Source: Bremerella sp. TYQ1 (GTDB lineage: Bacteria; Planctomycetota; Planctomycetia; Pirellulales; Pirellulaceae). Taken from it: a DNA stretch of 64,000 bases. Below the pieces are notes generated by a model. That model did no database searches, was not told the DNA's origin, and saw only the letters and a program-made list of their open reading frames with translations. The position numbers and the translations under genes were made by a program. The stretch lies in contig NZ_CP083740.1 of NCBI RefSeq assembly GCF_020150455.1, forward strand, positions 2,480,001 through 2,544,000, in the 5' to 3' direction. How positions within the stretch are numbered: position 1 is the first letter of the stretch; each line of letters begins with the position of its first letter. This document shows positions 45,858-54,501 of the stretch, piece by piece.

Positions 45858-46019
45858 GGTCGCCCGTAGAGAACGGTCACAATACCGCCCAGCTTTGCCT
45901 AGGGCGAAATGAGAGAAGTTTGTATGTGAATTTCAGTTTGAACTAGTCATAAAAAAGCCCACAGAACGGTTGTTTGGCGACTTGCGTTCCGTGGGCATGA
46001 CGCAACTTAAGGAAACGTC

Positions 46020-46874
46020 ATGGAAGACCATGATAACAGCGCAGAACGTACGCGCGCAGGTCAGAATGCGCACGGGAACCCGTTTCAGGAATGGCTCAGT
46101 GGTAACGACGCAGCAATGGACTGTCGTCGGCAATTCGAGCCATATGACTCATGGGAAACCGAAACGCCCGAGCCCAACACCGCGCCGCCGCAGGCGGCTT
46201 ATCTTGAATCAAAACAGAATTACTGTCCGGTAGATGAGAACCCCAATCACCCAGTTGAGTTCGACCGGTTTCACGAGATTCACCCATGCCGCTGCAAGTG
46301 TCGTTTTTGCCCTGAGTGCTGCGTCGGTCTAGGAATCAAATTGAAGGGAAAGCTGATCCCCAAACTCATCACGTTCACGCACATTCAAATGTGGACGTTT
46401 ACGATGGATCCCGAGTTATTCAGCAGCCCTCGCCAAGCGTACGACTATGCCAAAAAGCGACGCGCCATCTCGCGAACGATTAACCGCCTCTATGAGAAAG
46501 GCCACCTTCACACGAAGCGATATTTTTACGTTGTTGAGTGGCAGAAAAACGGAATGCCTCATTTCCATGTGCTGCTAGATACAACGGGAATTCCCTTCGG
46601 TCTTGTTTGCGATATCTGGAATAGCTATCGCCCCGACTGGGCAGGTCCTGCTCAGGGTGACCGACCTGGATTTGGTTCTGTCCGCTTCTCTGATCGCCGC
46701 GACTTTGAAAGCCCCGAACACGCAGCCAACTACGCCTGTAAATATCTGATCAAGCATCCCCAGGAAGGCTATCCAGACTGGGTGCTGGACTCCGGCACCC
46801 GCATTCGCCGCTATGGAACAAGCCATAGCTTTTGGGGCGACGTCACCCCCAAAGAAGAAAAGATCGATCTTTGA
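46020..46874 (+). CDS. HUH rolling-circle replication initiator
   Basis: 284 residues; ATG preceded by AAGGAAAC. A cysteine cluster at 90-101 (CRCKCRFCPECC) recalls the zinc-like N-terminal site of many bacterial RCR Reps. Motif 1 is MWTFTMDP (124-131). Motif 2 is the HUH metal site PHFHVLLD (H181, H183). Motif 3 is NYACKYLIK with the predicted nicking tyrosine Y238 and K241. It should nick one strand at the element's origin and start rolling-circle replication, or drive transfer. The stop at 46872-46874 is a TGA in frame with more coding sequence; see the next entry. Confidence 0.85.
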   Translation: MEDHDNSAERTRAGQNAHGNPFQEWLSGNDAAMDCRRQFEPYDSWETETPEPNTAPPQAAYLESKQNYCPVDENPNHPVEFDRFHEIHPCRCKCRFCPECCVGLGIKLKGKLIPKLITFTHIQMWTFTMDPELFSSPRQAYDYAKKRRAISRTINRLYEKGHLHTKRYFYVVEWQKNGMPHFHVLLDTTGIPFGLVCDIWNSYRPDWAGPAQGDRPGFGSVRFSDRRDFESPEHAANYACKYLIKHPQEGYPDWVLDSGTRIRRYGTSHSFWGDVTPKEEKIDL

Positions 46875-47243
46875 GAAGAAGAACGCCCAATTGCCAAAGC
46901 GGCCTTGGAGCACCAGCCCGAGTGCTTCTGCGAAGTCTGTCGTGGCGACGAACTCCCTACGATTCCTGAGAAGAAAGTCTCAACGATTCGAGAACGCATT
47001 TCTAAGTGTAAAGAAGAAGCCGTTCTGATTCGTGTTACCCAGCGACTTTTGCCAAGCGGTGAACTGATCGAAGAAAAGCAGTTTGTCCGAAACTTGCCTG
47101 CCAAGTATTCCGAGTTCCTAACGTTCCTTGGCTACGAATCAGATCGTCCGAAGTTCCTTGCTATGTCCGATGACAACATGCCATTGCTCGAGCACTTCCT
47201 AGCTCAAAAACTACCGCGAAAACCGAAAGGACTCATTTCATGA
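46875..47243 (+). pseudogene. In-frame continuation of rep beyond a TGA codon
   Basis: Right after the rep TGA the same frame runs open for 122 codons (EEERPIAKAALEHQPECF, then CEVCRGDELPTIPEKK), to a stop overlapping the next ATG. It has no ATG start near its beginning and no ribosome site at the only candidate (TTG 46905). It contains CFCEVC, another cysteine pair. The simplest reading is one long rep gene of 407 codons split by a TGG-to-TGA or similar change, or a second ORF with a weak TTG start. Readthrough or sequencing error are alternatives. Confidence 0.6.
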
Positions 47244-47461
47244 CAACAAAAGTCGAACCATCCGGCGTATTGAACGCTCACGAGCTTTACACCATTCGCC
47301 AAGTCAAAGCCCGGCTTTGCATCTCGGAGAAGGCATTCCGCACGCTACGGCAAGCAGGATTGCCAGTCATTCGCATCGGTAACCGGGGCTACCTCTCCGG
47401 TCGTCAAGTCATCGAATTCTTTGAAGGATTGTTGGGCAATGGAAGAACTGATTCGCGTTAA
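47240..47461 (+). CDS. Excisionase-like helix-turn-helix protein
   Basis: 73 residues. YTIRQVKARLCISEKAFRTL, then RQAGLPVIRIGNRGYLSGRQV, is a MerR/excisionase-type winged helix, typical of small directionality factors. Its ATG overlaps the preceding stop (ATGA at 47240-47243) and its end overlaps the integrase start by 23 bp. Next to an integrase, excisionase or regulator of int is the natural assignment. Confidence 0.82.
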   Translation: MTTKVEPSGVLNAHELYTIRQVKARLCISEKAFRTLRQAGLPVIRIGNRGYLSGRQVIEFFEGLLGNGRTDSR

Positions 47462-48575
47462 GGTCATCGACATCGGCCGAAAGAATCTCGTCCTTCGGTG
47501 GGTCGATCCCGAGTCCGGCCGAGAGAAGCAGAAGTCCGCACGCACTAGCAACCGAAAAACTGCCGAGCGTGTAGCGGGCGAACTCGAAGCCGATCTTCGC
47601 AAAGGTCGATACGAACCACCAAGCCGATTGAGTTGGGAAGTGTTCCGCGAACGCTTCGAGCAGGAAAAGCTTGCCATCCTCGCACCTGGTTCGATGGTCG
47701 CTTATGCCTCTAGCCTAAATGTGATGGAACGATATCTGAATCCGGCAAAGGTGAGCGATTTAACCGCATCCAGAATCAGCTACTTCCAGTCGCAGTTAAT
47801 TAAAAACAATGCTCGACCGGCTACCGTGGCCCGACATCTTCGACACCTCAAGTCAGTGCTCAACTGGGGCAAGGACGTTGGGCTCATCAATCGTGTGCCC
47901 AAGATCAAGACTCCTAAGCAACTGAAAGGGGCTAAGCTCATGCGCGGGCGTCCTCTAACAGATGAGGAATTCCAGCGCATGCTAGATGCTGTGCCAGAGG
48001 TGGTGGGCGATGAACTGGCGGAAGGCTGGAAGTACTTTCTTGAAGGGTTGTGGTGGTCAGGTCTTCGAGTCAGTGAAGCCATCAACCTATACTGGGATCG
48101 CCGCGATCGACTATCCGTCGACTTTACAGGTGACTATCCAATGTTCCGAATACTCGCAGAATACGAAAAAGGGAAACGCGACCGTATTCTTCCGATGGCA
48201 CCGGAATTTGCACAATTCCTTGATCGCACACCGCAGAAGAAAAGAACAGGAAGAATATTTGAACCTGCGGGAAACGGAGTCCGACGACTTCAAACACATT
48301 ATTCCAAACGGGGCTCTTTGATTGGCCAAGCAGCGGGAGTAGTCGTAGACGAAACGGACTCCTACCAGAAACCAAGATACGCAACATTGCATGACCTTCG
48401 TCGCTCTTTCGGAGAACGGTGGGCTCAACGCATTCTTCCACAGCAACTCATGGAACTAATGCGACACGAGTCAATCGAAACAACCCTCAAATTCTATGTG
48501 GGTGCTAATGCCGCACGCACTGCAGAAGCCTTATGGGAACACCATATTAATATTGGCACGCGCGATAGCGATTAG
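47439..48575 (+). CDS. Tyrosine recombinase (integrase 2, inside the element)
   Basis: 378 residues from the ATG at 47439; a TTG at 47421 is also in frame. An N-terminal SAM-like core-binding domain (residues about 64-150, FRERFEQEKLAILAPGSMVA, YASSLNVMERYL) precedes the catalytic domain: R210 (WWSGLRVSEA), K244 (YEKGKRDR), H318-x-x-R321 (LHDLRRSF), H343 (LMRHESIETT) and Y353 (LKFYVG). All catalytic residues are present. It should recombine the tRNA-Leu att sites at 44985 and 51879. It ends the rep-xis-int operon. Confidence 0.93.
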   Translation: MEELIRVKVIDIGRKNLVLRWVDPESGREKQKSARTSNRKTAERVAGELEADLRKGRYEPPSRLSWEVFRERFEQEKLAILAPGSMVAYASSLNVMERYLNPAKVSDLTASRISYFQSQLIKNNARPATVARHLRHLKSVLNWGKDVGLINRVPKIKTPKQLKGAKLMRGRPLTDEEFQRMLDAVPEVVGDELAEGWKYFLEGLWWSGLRVSEAINLYWDRRDRLSVDFTGDYPMFRILAEYEKGKRDRILPMAPEFAQFLDRTPQKKRTGRIFEPAGNGVRRLQTHYSKRGSLIGQAAGVVVDETDSYQKPRYATLHDLRRSFGERWAQRILPQQLMELMRHESIETTLKFYVGANAARTAEALWEHHINIGTRDSD

Positions 48576-48775
48576 CGACACAAATCGCCATTACACTCTT
48601 GTTGAGCACTGACAAATTAAGCACACACAACTAACAACAAGCCCACCAATGCCATCTGGTTTTCTCAACGATCATTTTCAGCTCTAATGTGAGCACCTTG
48701 TCTTCAATCAAGACTATCTCTATTCCGACGAACCCACCACCCTTACACTCTCGCTGACAAGATCCTGGCCAGACA

Positions 48776-49978
48776 ATGACTCGCACTGCTGACTACACGA
48801 TCCAAGGATTCTTATACCAGTTCAACAAAACCGTATTGGAAATCCTTGCGGCGCAAGATGATGACACGATCACAATAGAAGGTGTCGTCGAGGATATTGA
48901 AGTTTCCAACACAACCTCGACTAGAGCTATTCAGTGCAAGTACCACGAGACTCATACTTCATTCTCAGAAAGCGCTATTTACAAACCGCTTCTCCAAATG
49001 CTGAAGCATTACCATGACAACTCGACAGCTGACGTTCGCTACGTGTTGTTCGCCCACTTTCAGGGAGTCAAAGAGCCATATCCCAACGTCGACAAGTCAA
49101 CGTTACAGAGTGCCTTAGGCTCACGTGATCAAACACTTAAAAAGCACATTATGGCCATACCCACAACGGTCAACCTTGACGCTTTCATTAAGCGATTTGA
49201 GATGAAATTCGGCCCCACTTACGATGTACTTTCAAAAGATGTTGTAAACGCACTTAAAACGAATGGATTTCCCGAAGACGACATAGAGATACTTGCGTAT
49301 CCAAATGCGATCCACAAAGTCGCGACCTTCAGCATTAAACACAGTCAATCAGAACGCCAGACAACAAAGAAGGAATTCCTTGAAGAGCTCAAGGCAATAA
49401 GGACGACCGCAATTTCAAGGTGGACACTTGCCCTTAAGTCGCGAGACAAAGTTCTAATAGCTCGACGCAAGCAATTGAAAGCACATTTAGACAAAAATTC
49501 TCGGCTACGATATTTCGCGATCGATCTTGGCAGCATCGTCGATTACAAGGACGATATTGTACTTTTCATCAAAAACTATCTCGACAAATATCACTTTAAG
49601 CCAGCACACACCCACACACCTGTCATGTGCTTGCGTGCTGACCATGCCACCATTCAACAAATTAAGCATCGGCTTTATAAGAAGGGAATCCTGGTAACCG
49701 ATGGCTATATAGGACCGGAATTTGAAGCGGCACATTTTTTCCGTGACCCATTGGTCGCTAAAGAAGTAGGTGGAACACCGAAACGAGAATTCAGCCTAAG
49801 AATATTGAGCTGGGACCATTGTCGCCACATGAACAATCGCAAGTGCGACGATGTCTTTATTATCGGCGACTTAGATATTAGCCCACTCGATACTAAGGAT
49901 GTAAATGTTGAGCGACTTGCCGGTGCAACAGTTAAAGAAGTCGAGTTTATTTTAGGGATAAGCAATGTCTACGAATAA
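48776..49978 (+). CDS. DUF4297/Cap4-like nuclease, partner of HerA
   Basis: 400 residues. The N-terminus matches the DUF4297/Cap4-type PD-(D/E)xK nuclease: GFLYQFNKTVLEILAAQDDD, then ITIEGVVEDIEV with E39/D40 and, 13 residues on, AIQCKYHE with Q53 and K55, the Q-x-K of the active site. The C-terminal half (HRLYKKGILVTDGYIGPEF and RILSWDHCRHMNNRKCDDVF) is specific to HerA-linked relatives. It overlaps the HerA gene by 14 bp. DUF4297-HerA pairs are known anti-phage modules in which the nuclease assembles with the HerA hexamer and degrades DNA on infection. The nuclease call is from motifs; the defence role is from the pairing. Confidence 0.8.
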   Translation: MTRTADYTIQGFLYQFNKTVLEILAAQDDDTITIEGVVEDIEVSNTTSTRAIQCKYHETHTSFSESAIYKPLLQMLKHYHDNSTADVRYVLFAHFQGVKEPYPNVDKSTLQSALGSRDQTLKKHIMAIPTTVNLDAFIKRFEMKFGPTYDVLSKDVVNALKTNGFPEDDIEILAYPNAIHKVATFSIKHSQSERQTTKKEFLEELKAIRTTAISRWTLALKSRDKVLIARRKQLKAHLDKNSRLRYFAIDLGSIVDYKDDIVLFIKNYLDKYHFKPAHTHTPVMCLRADHATIQQIKHRLYKKGILVTDGYIGPEFEAAHFFRDPLVAKEVGGTPKREFSLRILSWDHCRHMNNRKCDDVFIIGDLDISPLDTKDVNVERLAGATVKEVEFILGISNVYE

Positions 49979-51740
49979 CATTGGCCAGGTACTCTCATGC
50001 TCTCCAGCCGCAATCGTTGTTCTTATCGAGGACCTCAAGGTTTTCGAGGAGAACAAGACATCACTACAGGTCGGTCGATATCTTCGGATCGCCCAAGGAA
50101 ACAACGATTACACGATCGCAATCATCCGGAACGTTCGAGGCGTGCTTGGCCAAGGTCCTGAAGTTGGCCCGAAGTGGCAATTCCACATCGAATGCCAGGC
50201 TGTAGGCACGTTGATCGACGACAATAGCTTTGAGCGAACGAGCATACTGCTTCCTGTCCCAACGGAACCTGTTTTTGCAGCAGATAAGCACACCTTGGAC
50301 ACACTATTTGCAGACGATGCTGAATATCAATTTCCCCTTGGCCGTTTATCATTGAACACAGAAACAGCAATGAAAATAAATGGCGATCGATTCTTCAGTA
50401 AGCATATCGCGGTGGTCGGTTCAACCGGTTCTGGAAAGTCATGCACCGTAGCCCGAATTCTTCACGATGTTGTGGGAATTGACAACGAAAAGAACGTAGA
50501 CATTGAGAAACAGAACAATTCTCACGTTGTGATTTTCGATATCCACGACGAGTACACTGCGGCATTTACGCTAAAAGATGAGCAACGCTTTACACTAAAT
50601 CGATTGGATATCGACACTCTCCAGCTTCCTTACTGGCTTATGAATTCTGAGGAACTAGAGAGCATGTTCATCGAAAGCAATGAACAAAACTCTCACAACC
50701 AGGTAAGCCAGTTCAAGCAGGCCGTAATCTTAAACAAAGAGAAACACAACCCAAAGCTTAAAGAGATCACCTACGATACTCCGGTTTACTTCTCCATCAC
50801 TGAGGTTTTTCACTTTATTGAGAATATGAACCGGGAAGTAATTGGCCGTGAAGAGGGTGAGGGAGTGCCTAAGTTGTCCGATGGAACGCTAGTTAAGAGC
50901 CGGAAAAGCCACTACTTTGAGGGCCCTAAGTCATTTGTTGCCCCAGCACAATCTAAAGGTGCTAAGGCAACAAACGGTCCATTCAATGGAGAATTCAATA
51001 GGTTCGTATCACGACTTGAGACGAAGCTTGCCGACAACAGACTACGTTTTTTGCTTTATCCGACGACAACAACTGGTACCACGTTTAAGACAGATGACTT
51101 CGAGCAGATTATTAAGCAGTTCCTTGGCTACCTAAACAAAGCAAACGTTTCGATAGTTGACCTTAGTGGAATTCCATTTGAAGTCTTGAGCATTACAGTA
51201 AGCCTTATCTCCAGGCTGATCTTTGATTTTTGCTTTCACTATTCGAAGTTGCGTCATGCCTCTGATTCGTTAAGCGATGTGCCAGTGATGATCGTCTGCG
51301 AAGAAGCCCATAATTACATCCCTCAGAGAGATGACGCAGCGTATCGAGCGTCTCGCAAGTCGCTTGAGCGAATCGCAAAGGAGGGCAGAAAATACGGCCT
51401 GAGCCTAATGGTAGTTAGCCAGCGACCATCAGAAGTGTCAGAAACAATCTTCGCTCAATGCAACAATTTCCTCGCGCTCAGACTAACGAACAATGCAGAT
51501 CAAAATTATGTCCGTCGGCTATTCCCAGATAATTCGAACGGCATCACGGATATTCTTCCAAACCTGGCTCCAGGGGAGTGTGTTGTTGTAGGAGATGCGG
51601 TACTTTTACCCGCTACGATACAGATGCCACTGCCGATGCCCGAACCGCATTCACGAAGCGTATGCTTCCACAAAGAGTGGAAAGAGTCATGGAAAGAAAT
51701 TACGTTCGGGGACGTAATCCGGCGATGGAGGAAGGAGTAG
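49965..51740 (+). CDS. HerA-type ATPase/helicase
   Basis: 591 residues; ATG preceded by AGGGATAAGC. Residues 5-100 form the HAS barrel typical of HerA. The P-loop is VGSTGSGKS (151-159, K158). A Walker B with DEXX variant is VPVMIVCEEAHNYIP, and the HerA sensor/arginine region is SLMVVSQRPSEVSETIFAQC, NNFLALRLTN. HerA hexamers translocate double-stranded DNA and act with a nuclease, usually NurA in archaea. Here the nuclease partner is the upstream DUF4297-like protein. The gene is 14 bp overlapped with it and near the right end of the element. Confidence 0.88.
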   Translation: MSTNNIGQVLSCSPAAIVVLIEDLKVFEENKTSLQVGRYLRIAQGNNDYTIAIIRNVRGVLGQGPEVGPKWQFHIECQAVGTLIDDNSFERTSILLPVPTEPVFAADKHTLDTLFADDAEYQFPLGRLSLNTETAMKINGDRFFSKHIAVVGSTGSGKSCTVARILHDVVGIDNEKNVDIEKQNNSHVVIFDIHDEYTAAFTLKDEQRFTLNRLDIDTLQLPYWLMNSEELESMFIESNEQNSHNQVSQFKQAVILNKEKHNPKLKEITYDTPVYFSITEVFHFIENMNREVIGREEGEGVPKLSDGTLVKSRKSHYFEGPKSFVAPAQSKGAKATNGPFNGEFNRFVSRLETKLADNRLRFLLYPTTTTGTTFKTDDFEQIIKQFLGYLNKANVSIVDLSGIPFEVLSITVSLISRLIFDFCFHYSKLRHASDSLSDVPVMIVCEEAHNYIPQRDDAAYRASRKSLERIAKEGRKYGLSLMVVSQRPSEVSETIFAQCNNFLALRLTNNADQNYVRRLFPDNSNGITDILPNLAPGECVVVGDAVLLPATIQMPLPMPEPHSRSVCFHKEWKESWKEITFGDVIRRWRKE

Positions 51741-51771
51741 CAAGTGAAAGTCCGCGACAGCAATTGACCCG

Positions 51772-51791
51772 GGTGACACTTTAGGTGACAC
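51772..51791 (+). repeat. GGTGACAC repeat, right arm
   Basis: GGTGACAC-TTTA-GGTGACAC, identical to 45129-45148, about 74 bp from the tRNA 3' end. It lies in the same orientation as the left copy and marks the right end of the element; probable integrase arm site. Confidence 0.72.
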
Positions 51792-51864
51792 TACGCCAGT
51801 GAGAGAAGGTCTACCATTGAGGGGTAGAACCGTAAGTCTAGCAAAGAACGCTAGTTAGAAAAAG

Positions 51865-51948
<84 letters not shown>

Positions 51949-52397
51949 ACATTGGGGACGTCCGTTTGTTGTGGTGGGCTGTCTCACGATTGCTGAGTGA
52001 TGGCCCGGGGGACGTCCTTGCGGCATGTTAAGGTTTGCCGCAGCTGTGGAAAGGTCGGATTTTAATCGGAAATGGCCGGCTCGGCAATGACCGCCACGAC
52101 GATTCCGCATTGAGTTTCCTCTGCTGCTAGCTCTTACAACACACAAAATCGGTGAAGGTTCTCGAATTGCCGCGGTAAAAGCCGTGGAATCAGGCCCCTA
52201 TCAACGGTTTACGTTGACGTGCCGAGGGGAATTTTCTATAGGTTCCCTTCCCTTTTTTGTCCTGTTGTGGGCCGCTCCGAAACCGAGGGTCGCACAGAGG
52301 AGTAGGAATGAGGCCGGAACGGATTGTCCGGTGACGTCAGCGGATGCCTTCCTGCTGATCGCGATAGGTTATCGGCCCACGGCGTTGGCCAAAATGG
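51949..52397. other. Intergenic region right of tRNA-Leu
   Basis: About 449 bp. The left end should hold the tRNA promoter (minus strand); the right end the promoter of the outer-membrane-like gene. Open frames here have no family resemblance. Confidence 0.5.
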
Positions 52398-52412
52398 ATG
52401 TTGGCGGAAACG

Positions 52413-53519
52413 ATGCGACGAACCAGCTTGCTGTTGCTTTTGATGCACTTGCTATCGAACAGCTTGCATGCGCAAACGCCGCCTTCTCAGCCTGACGAGG
52501 CTTACTATTACGGGCAGCCACCCAGCAACGAGTGGATCCTTCCAGGCGAATTGGAAAACCAGCCGCCGCTGGAGTTTGAAGTTTCGGAAGAACCTTCGCC
52601 GAAGAAACGTACTCGGCAAGGGGGTGGCATGGGCGGACCATTTGGCGGCTCTGGTGGTCCTGGCTATGGCATCGAATGGTTTCCGACACAGTCCGTTCGC
52701 AGCCAGGATGTTAACTTCCAGCTGGTCGATCAAAACGCGTCGGCAGGTATGCCGCTTTGGAGTGGCAATTTCGGAACGTTCGTCTTCACCTTCGGCGTGC
52801 AAAACACCCACGCGTTCACCGATGCCATTTTGCCCGACACAGGCCGAGCATTTCCCGAAGATCTATGGGATGTCAAATTTGGGCTGACTTATATCCGCCA
52901 GTTCGATAACGGTTCGACTCTTGGTGTGATCACAGGTCTTGGTTCGGCCAGCGACAAGCCGTTCCATAGCGCCGACGAAATGAACGTTTCGCTGATTACT
53001 TTCCTGCGAAAGCCGGCTCGTAACGAACGAGATGCGTGGATGTTCGGCGTGATGTATTCACCGTCAGGGTCGCTCAACTTTCCCGTGCCCATTCTGGCGT
53101 ACGAATGGAACCGCTCCGACGCGTTTCAAATGAATATTGGGGTACCGCTCTCGGTCACCTGGCGTCCACGCGAGAACTGGACGCTCAATGCTTCCTATGT
53201 GCCGCTGACGACCGGGAACGTGATTTTGACGCACGATCTATCGGAAAACTGGCATGTCTATGGCGGTTACCGTTCGATTGCCGACTCGTACTTCCTAAGC
53301 GACCGTGTTGAAGAAGAAGACCGCTTCTTCGCTTTGCAACAGCGGCTAGTCACCGGCATTCGCTGGGATGTCGGTAAGTATGGTGCCCTCGACTTCAGTG
53401 CCGGGTACGCGTTCGATCGGCGTTACGGAGAAGGATCGAACCAAGGGGCAACGTGGCACGACGAAGTGGAAGTCGAGCCGGGTGCGTTCGTCGGAATCGA
53501 CTTTCGATTACTGTTCTAG
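52413..53519 (+). CDS. Outer-membrane beta-barrel-like protein (DUF6268-like)
   Basis: 368 residues from the ATG at 52413, where the signal peptide MRRTSLLLLLMHLLSNSLHA begins; the ATG at 52398 is in frame just upstream. After a low-complexity Gly/Pro/Arg linker (about 65-85, RTRQGGGMGGPFGGSGG), the mature part alternates short beta strands ending in aromatic residues, e.g. TFVFTFGVQNTHAF, LGVITGLGSASDKPF, LTASY-like NWTLNASYVPLTTGN and a terminal F (FRLLF), the usual C-terminal signature of barrels. It is probably an outer-membrane porin-like or assembly protein; function unknown. Confidence 0.75.
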   Translation: MRRTSLLLLLMHLLSNSLHAQTPPSQPDEAYYYGQPPSNEWILPGELENQPPLEFEVSEEPSPKKRTRQGGGMGGPFGGSGGPGYGIEWFPTQSVRSQDVNFQLVDQNASAGMPLWSGNFGTFVFTFGVQNTHAFTDAILPDTGRAFPEDLWDVKFGLTYIRQFDNGSTLGVITGLGSASDKPFHSADEMNVSLITFLRKPARNERDAWMFGVMYSPSGSLNFPVPILAYEWNRSDAFQMNIGVPLSVTWRPRENWTLNASYVPLTTGNVILTHDLSENWHVYGGYRSIADSYFLSDRVEEEDRFFALQQRLVTGIRWDVGKYGALDFSAGYAFDRRYGEGSNQGATWHDEVEVEPGAFVGIDFRLLF

Positions 53520-53595
53520 ACGTCGGGCGAATAAATCAGGAAGCATGCCGACGAAGATGTAGGCATGCCTCCAAAATACTTTCTACATCGCCGCG

Positions 53596-54492
53596 TTAGG
53601 CAGACGCTCCGGTTTTCTTTTTTGCCATGTGCTCGTGCATAGCGGACAAGATTTTGCCGGTTGCTTCGGCTTGGTTCAGCACATAGAAGTGGAACCCTGG
53701 CACGCCGTTATCGACCAAGTCGTTGACTTGCTGCGAAGCGTAAGCGGTACCGACCATCTTGTGCCATTCCGGATCGTCTGGCTTTTGATTGAGCTTCTCG
53801 AACAGCTTCTTAGGAATGCCCGCGCCGCATAGCTTGGCGATCTTCGAGATCTGAGCGAGGCTGTTGATCGGGAAGATACCTGGCACGATCGGCACATTGA
53901 TGCCGGCCTTTTCGCAGCGTTCCCGCCAGCTGTAAAAGTCGCTGTTGCGGAAGAAGAGCTGCGAAACGATCACATTCGCGCCGGCATCCACTTTACGCTT
54001 CAACGCATCCATATCGGACTGCGGGCTTGCCGCTTCGCGATGCGTTTCAGGGTAGCCAGCGACAAGCACGCCGAACTCGTTGAACTCGTCGTTGATCAGC
54101 TCGACAAGTTCGTTGGCGTACTTCAAACCCTTGGGGTTTGGCTTGAACGAGGTTTCTCCTTGCGGCGGGTCACCACGCAGCGCGACGATATAATCGACGC
54201 CACGTCGTTCTGCTTCGGCAAGGAAGCTGCGAAGATCGGCCACGCTCGATCCTACCACCGTCAGGTGCGCCGCGACGGGGACCTGAAACATGGTTTTGAC
54301 CTTCTCGACGATCTCGAGCGTTTTCCCCCGCGTCGATCCACCAGCCCCGTAGGTACAGGTGATGAACGCAGGCTTATGCTTCATCAATCGCTCGACCTGC
54401 AACAGGAGCGACCGAACTCCCTTGTCGGTCTTCGGAGGATACAGTTCAAACGAAATCGGCAGTTCGCCGGGCTTGTAAAAATCAGAAAGCAT
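53596..54492 (-). CDS. metF: Methylenetetrahydrofolate reductase
   Basis: 298 residues. It reduces methylene-THF to methyl-THF with FAD for methionine synthesis. The family blocks are ISFELYPPKTDKG, FITCTYGAGGSTRGKTLEIV, AHLTVVG, IVALRGDPP, and IVSQLFFRNSDFY, FPINSL. Length equals the bacterial type. It lies 9 bp downstream of the sugar nucleotidyltransferase-like gene on the same strand and may be co-transcribed with it, an unusual pairing with no obvious metabolic link. Confidence 0.95.
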   Translation of the reverse strand: MLSDFYKPGELPISFELYPPKTDKGVRSLLLQVERLMKHKPAFITCTYGAGGSTRGKTLEIVEKVKTMFQVPVAAHLTVVGSSVADLRSFLAEAERRGVDYIVALRGDPPQGETSFKPNPKGLKYANELVELINDEFNEFGVLVAGYPETHREAASPQSDMDALKRKVDAGANVIVSQLFFRNSDFYSWRERCEKAGINVPIVPGIFPINSLAQISKIAKLCGAGIPKKLFEKLNQKPDDPEWHKMVGTAYASQQVNDLVDNGVPGFHFYVLNQAEATGKILSAMHEHMAKKKTGASA

Positions 54493-54501
54493 GGGGCAGT
54501 T

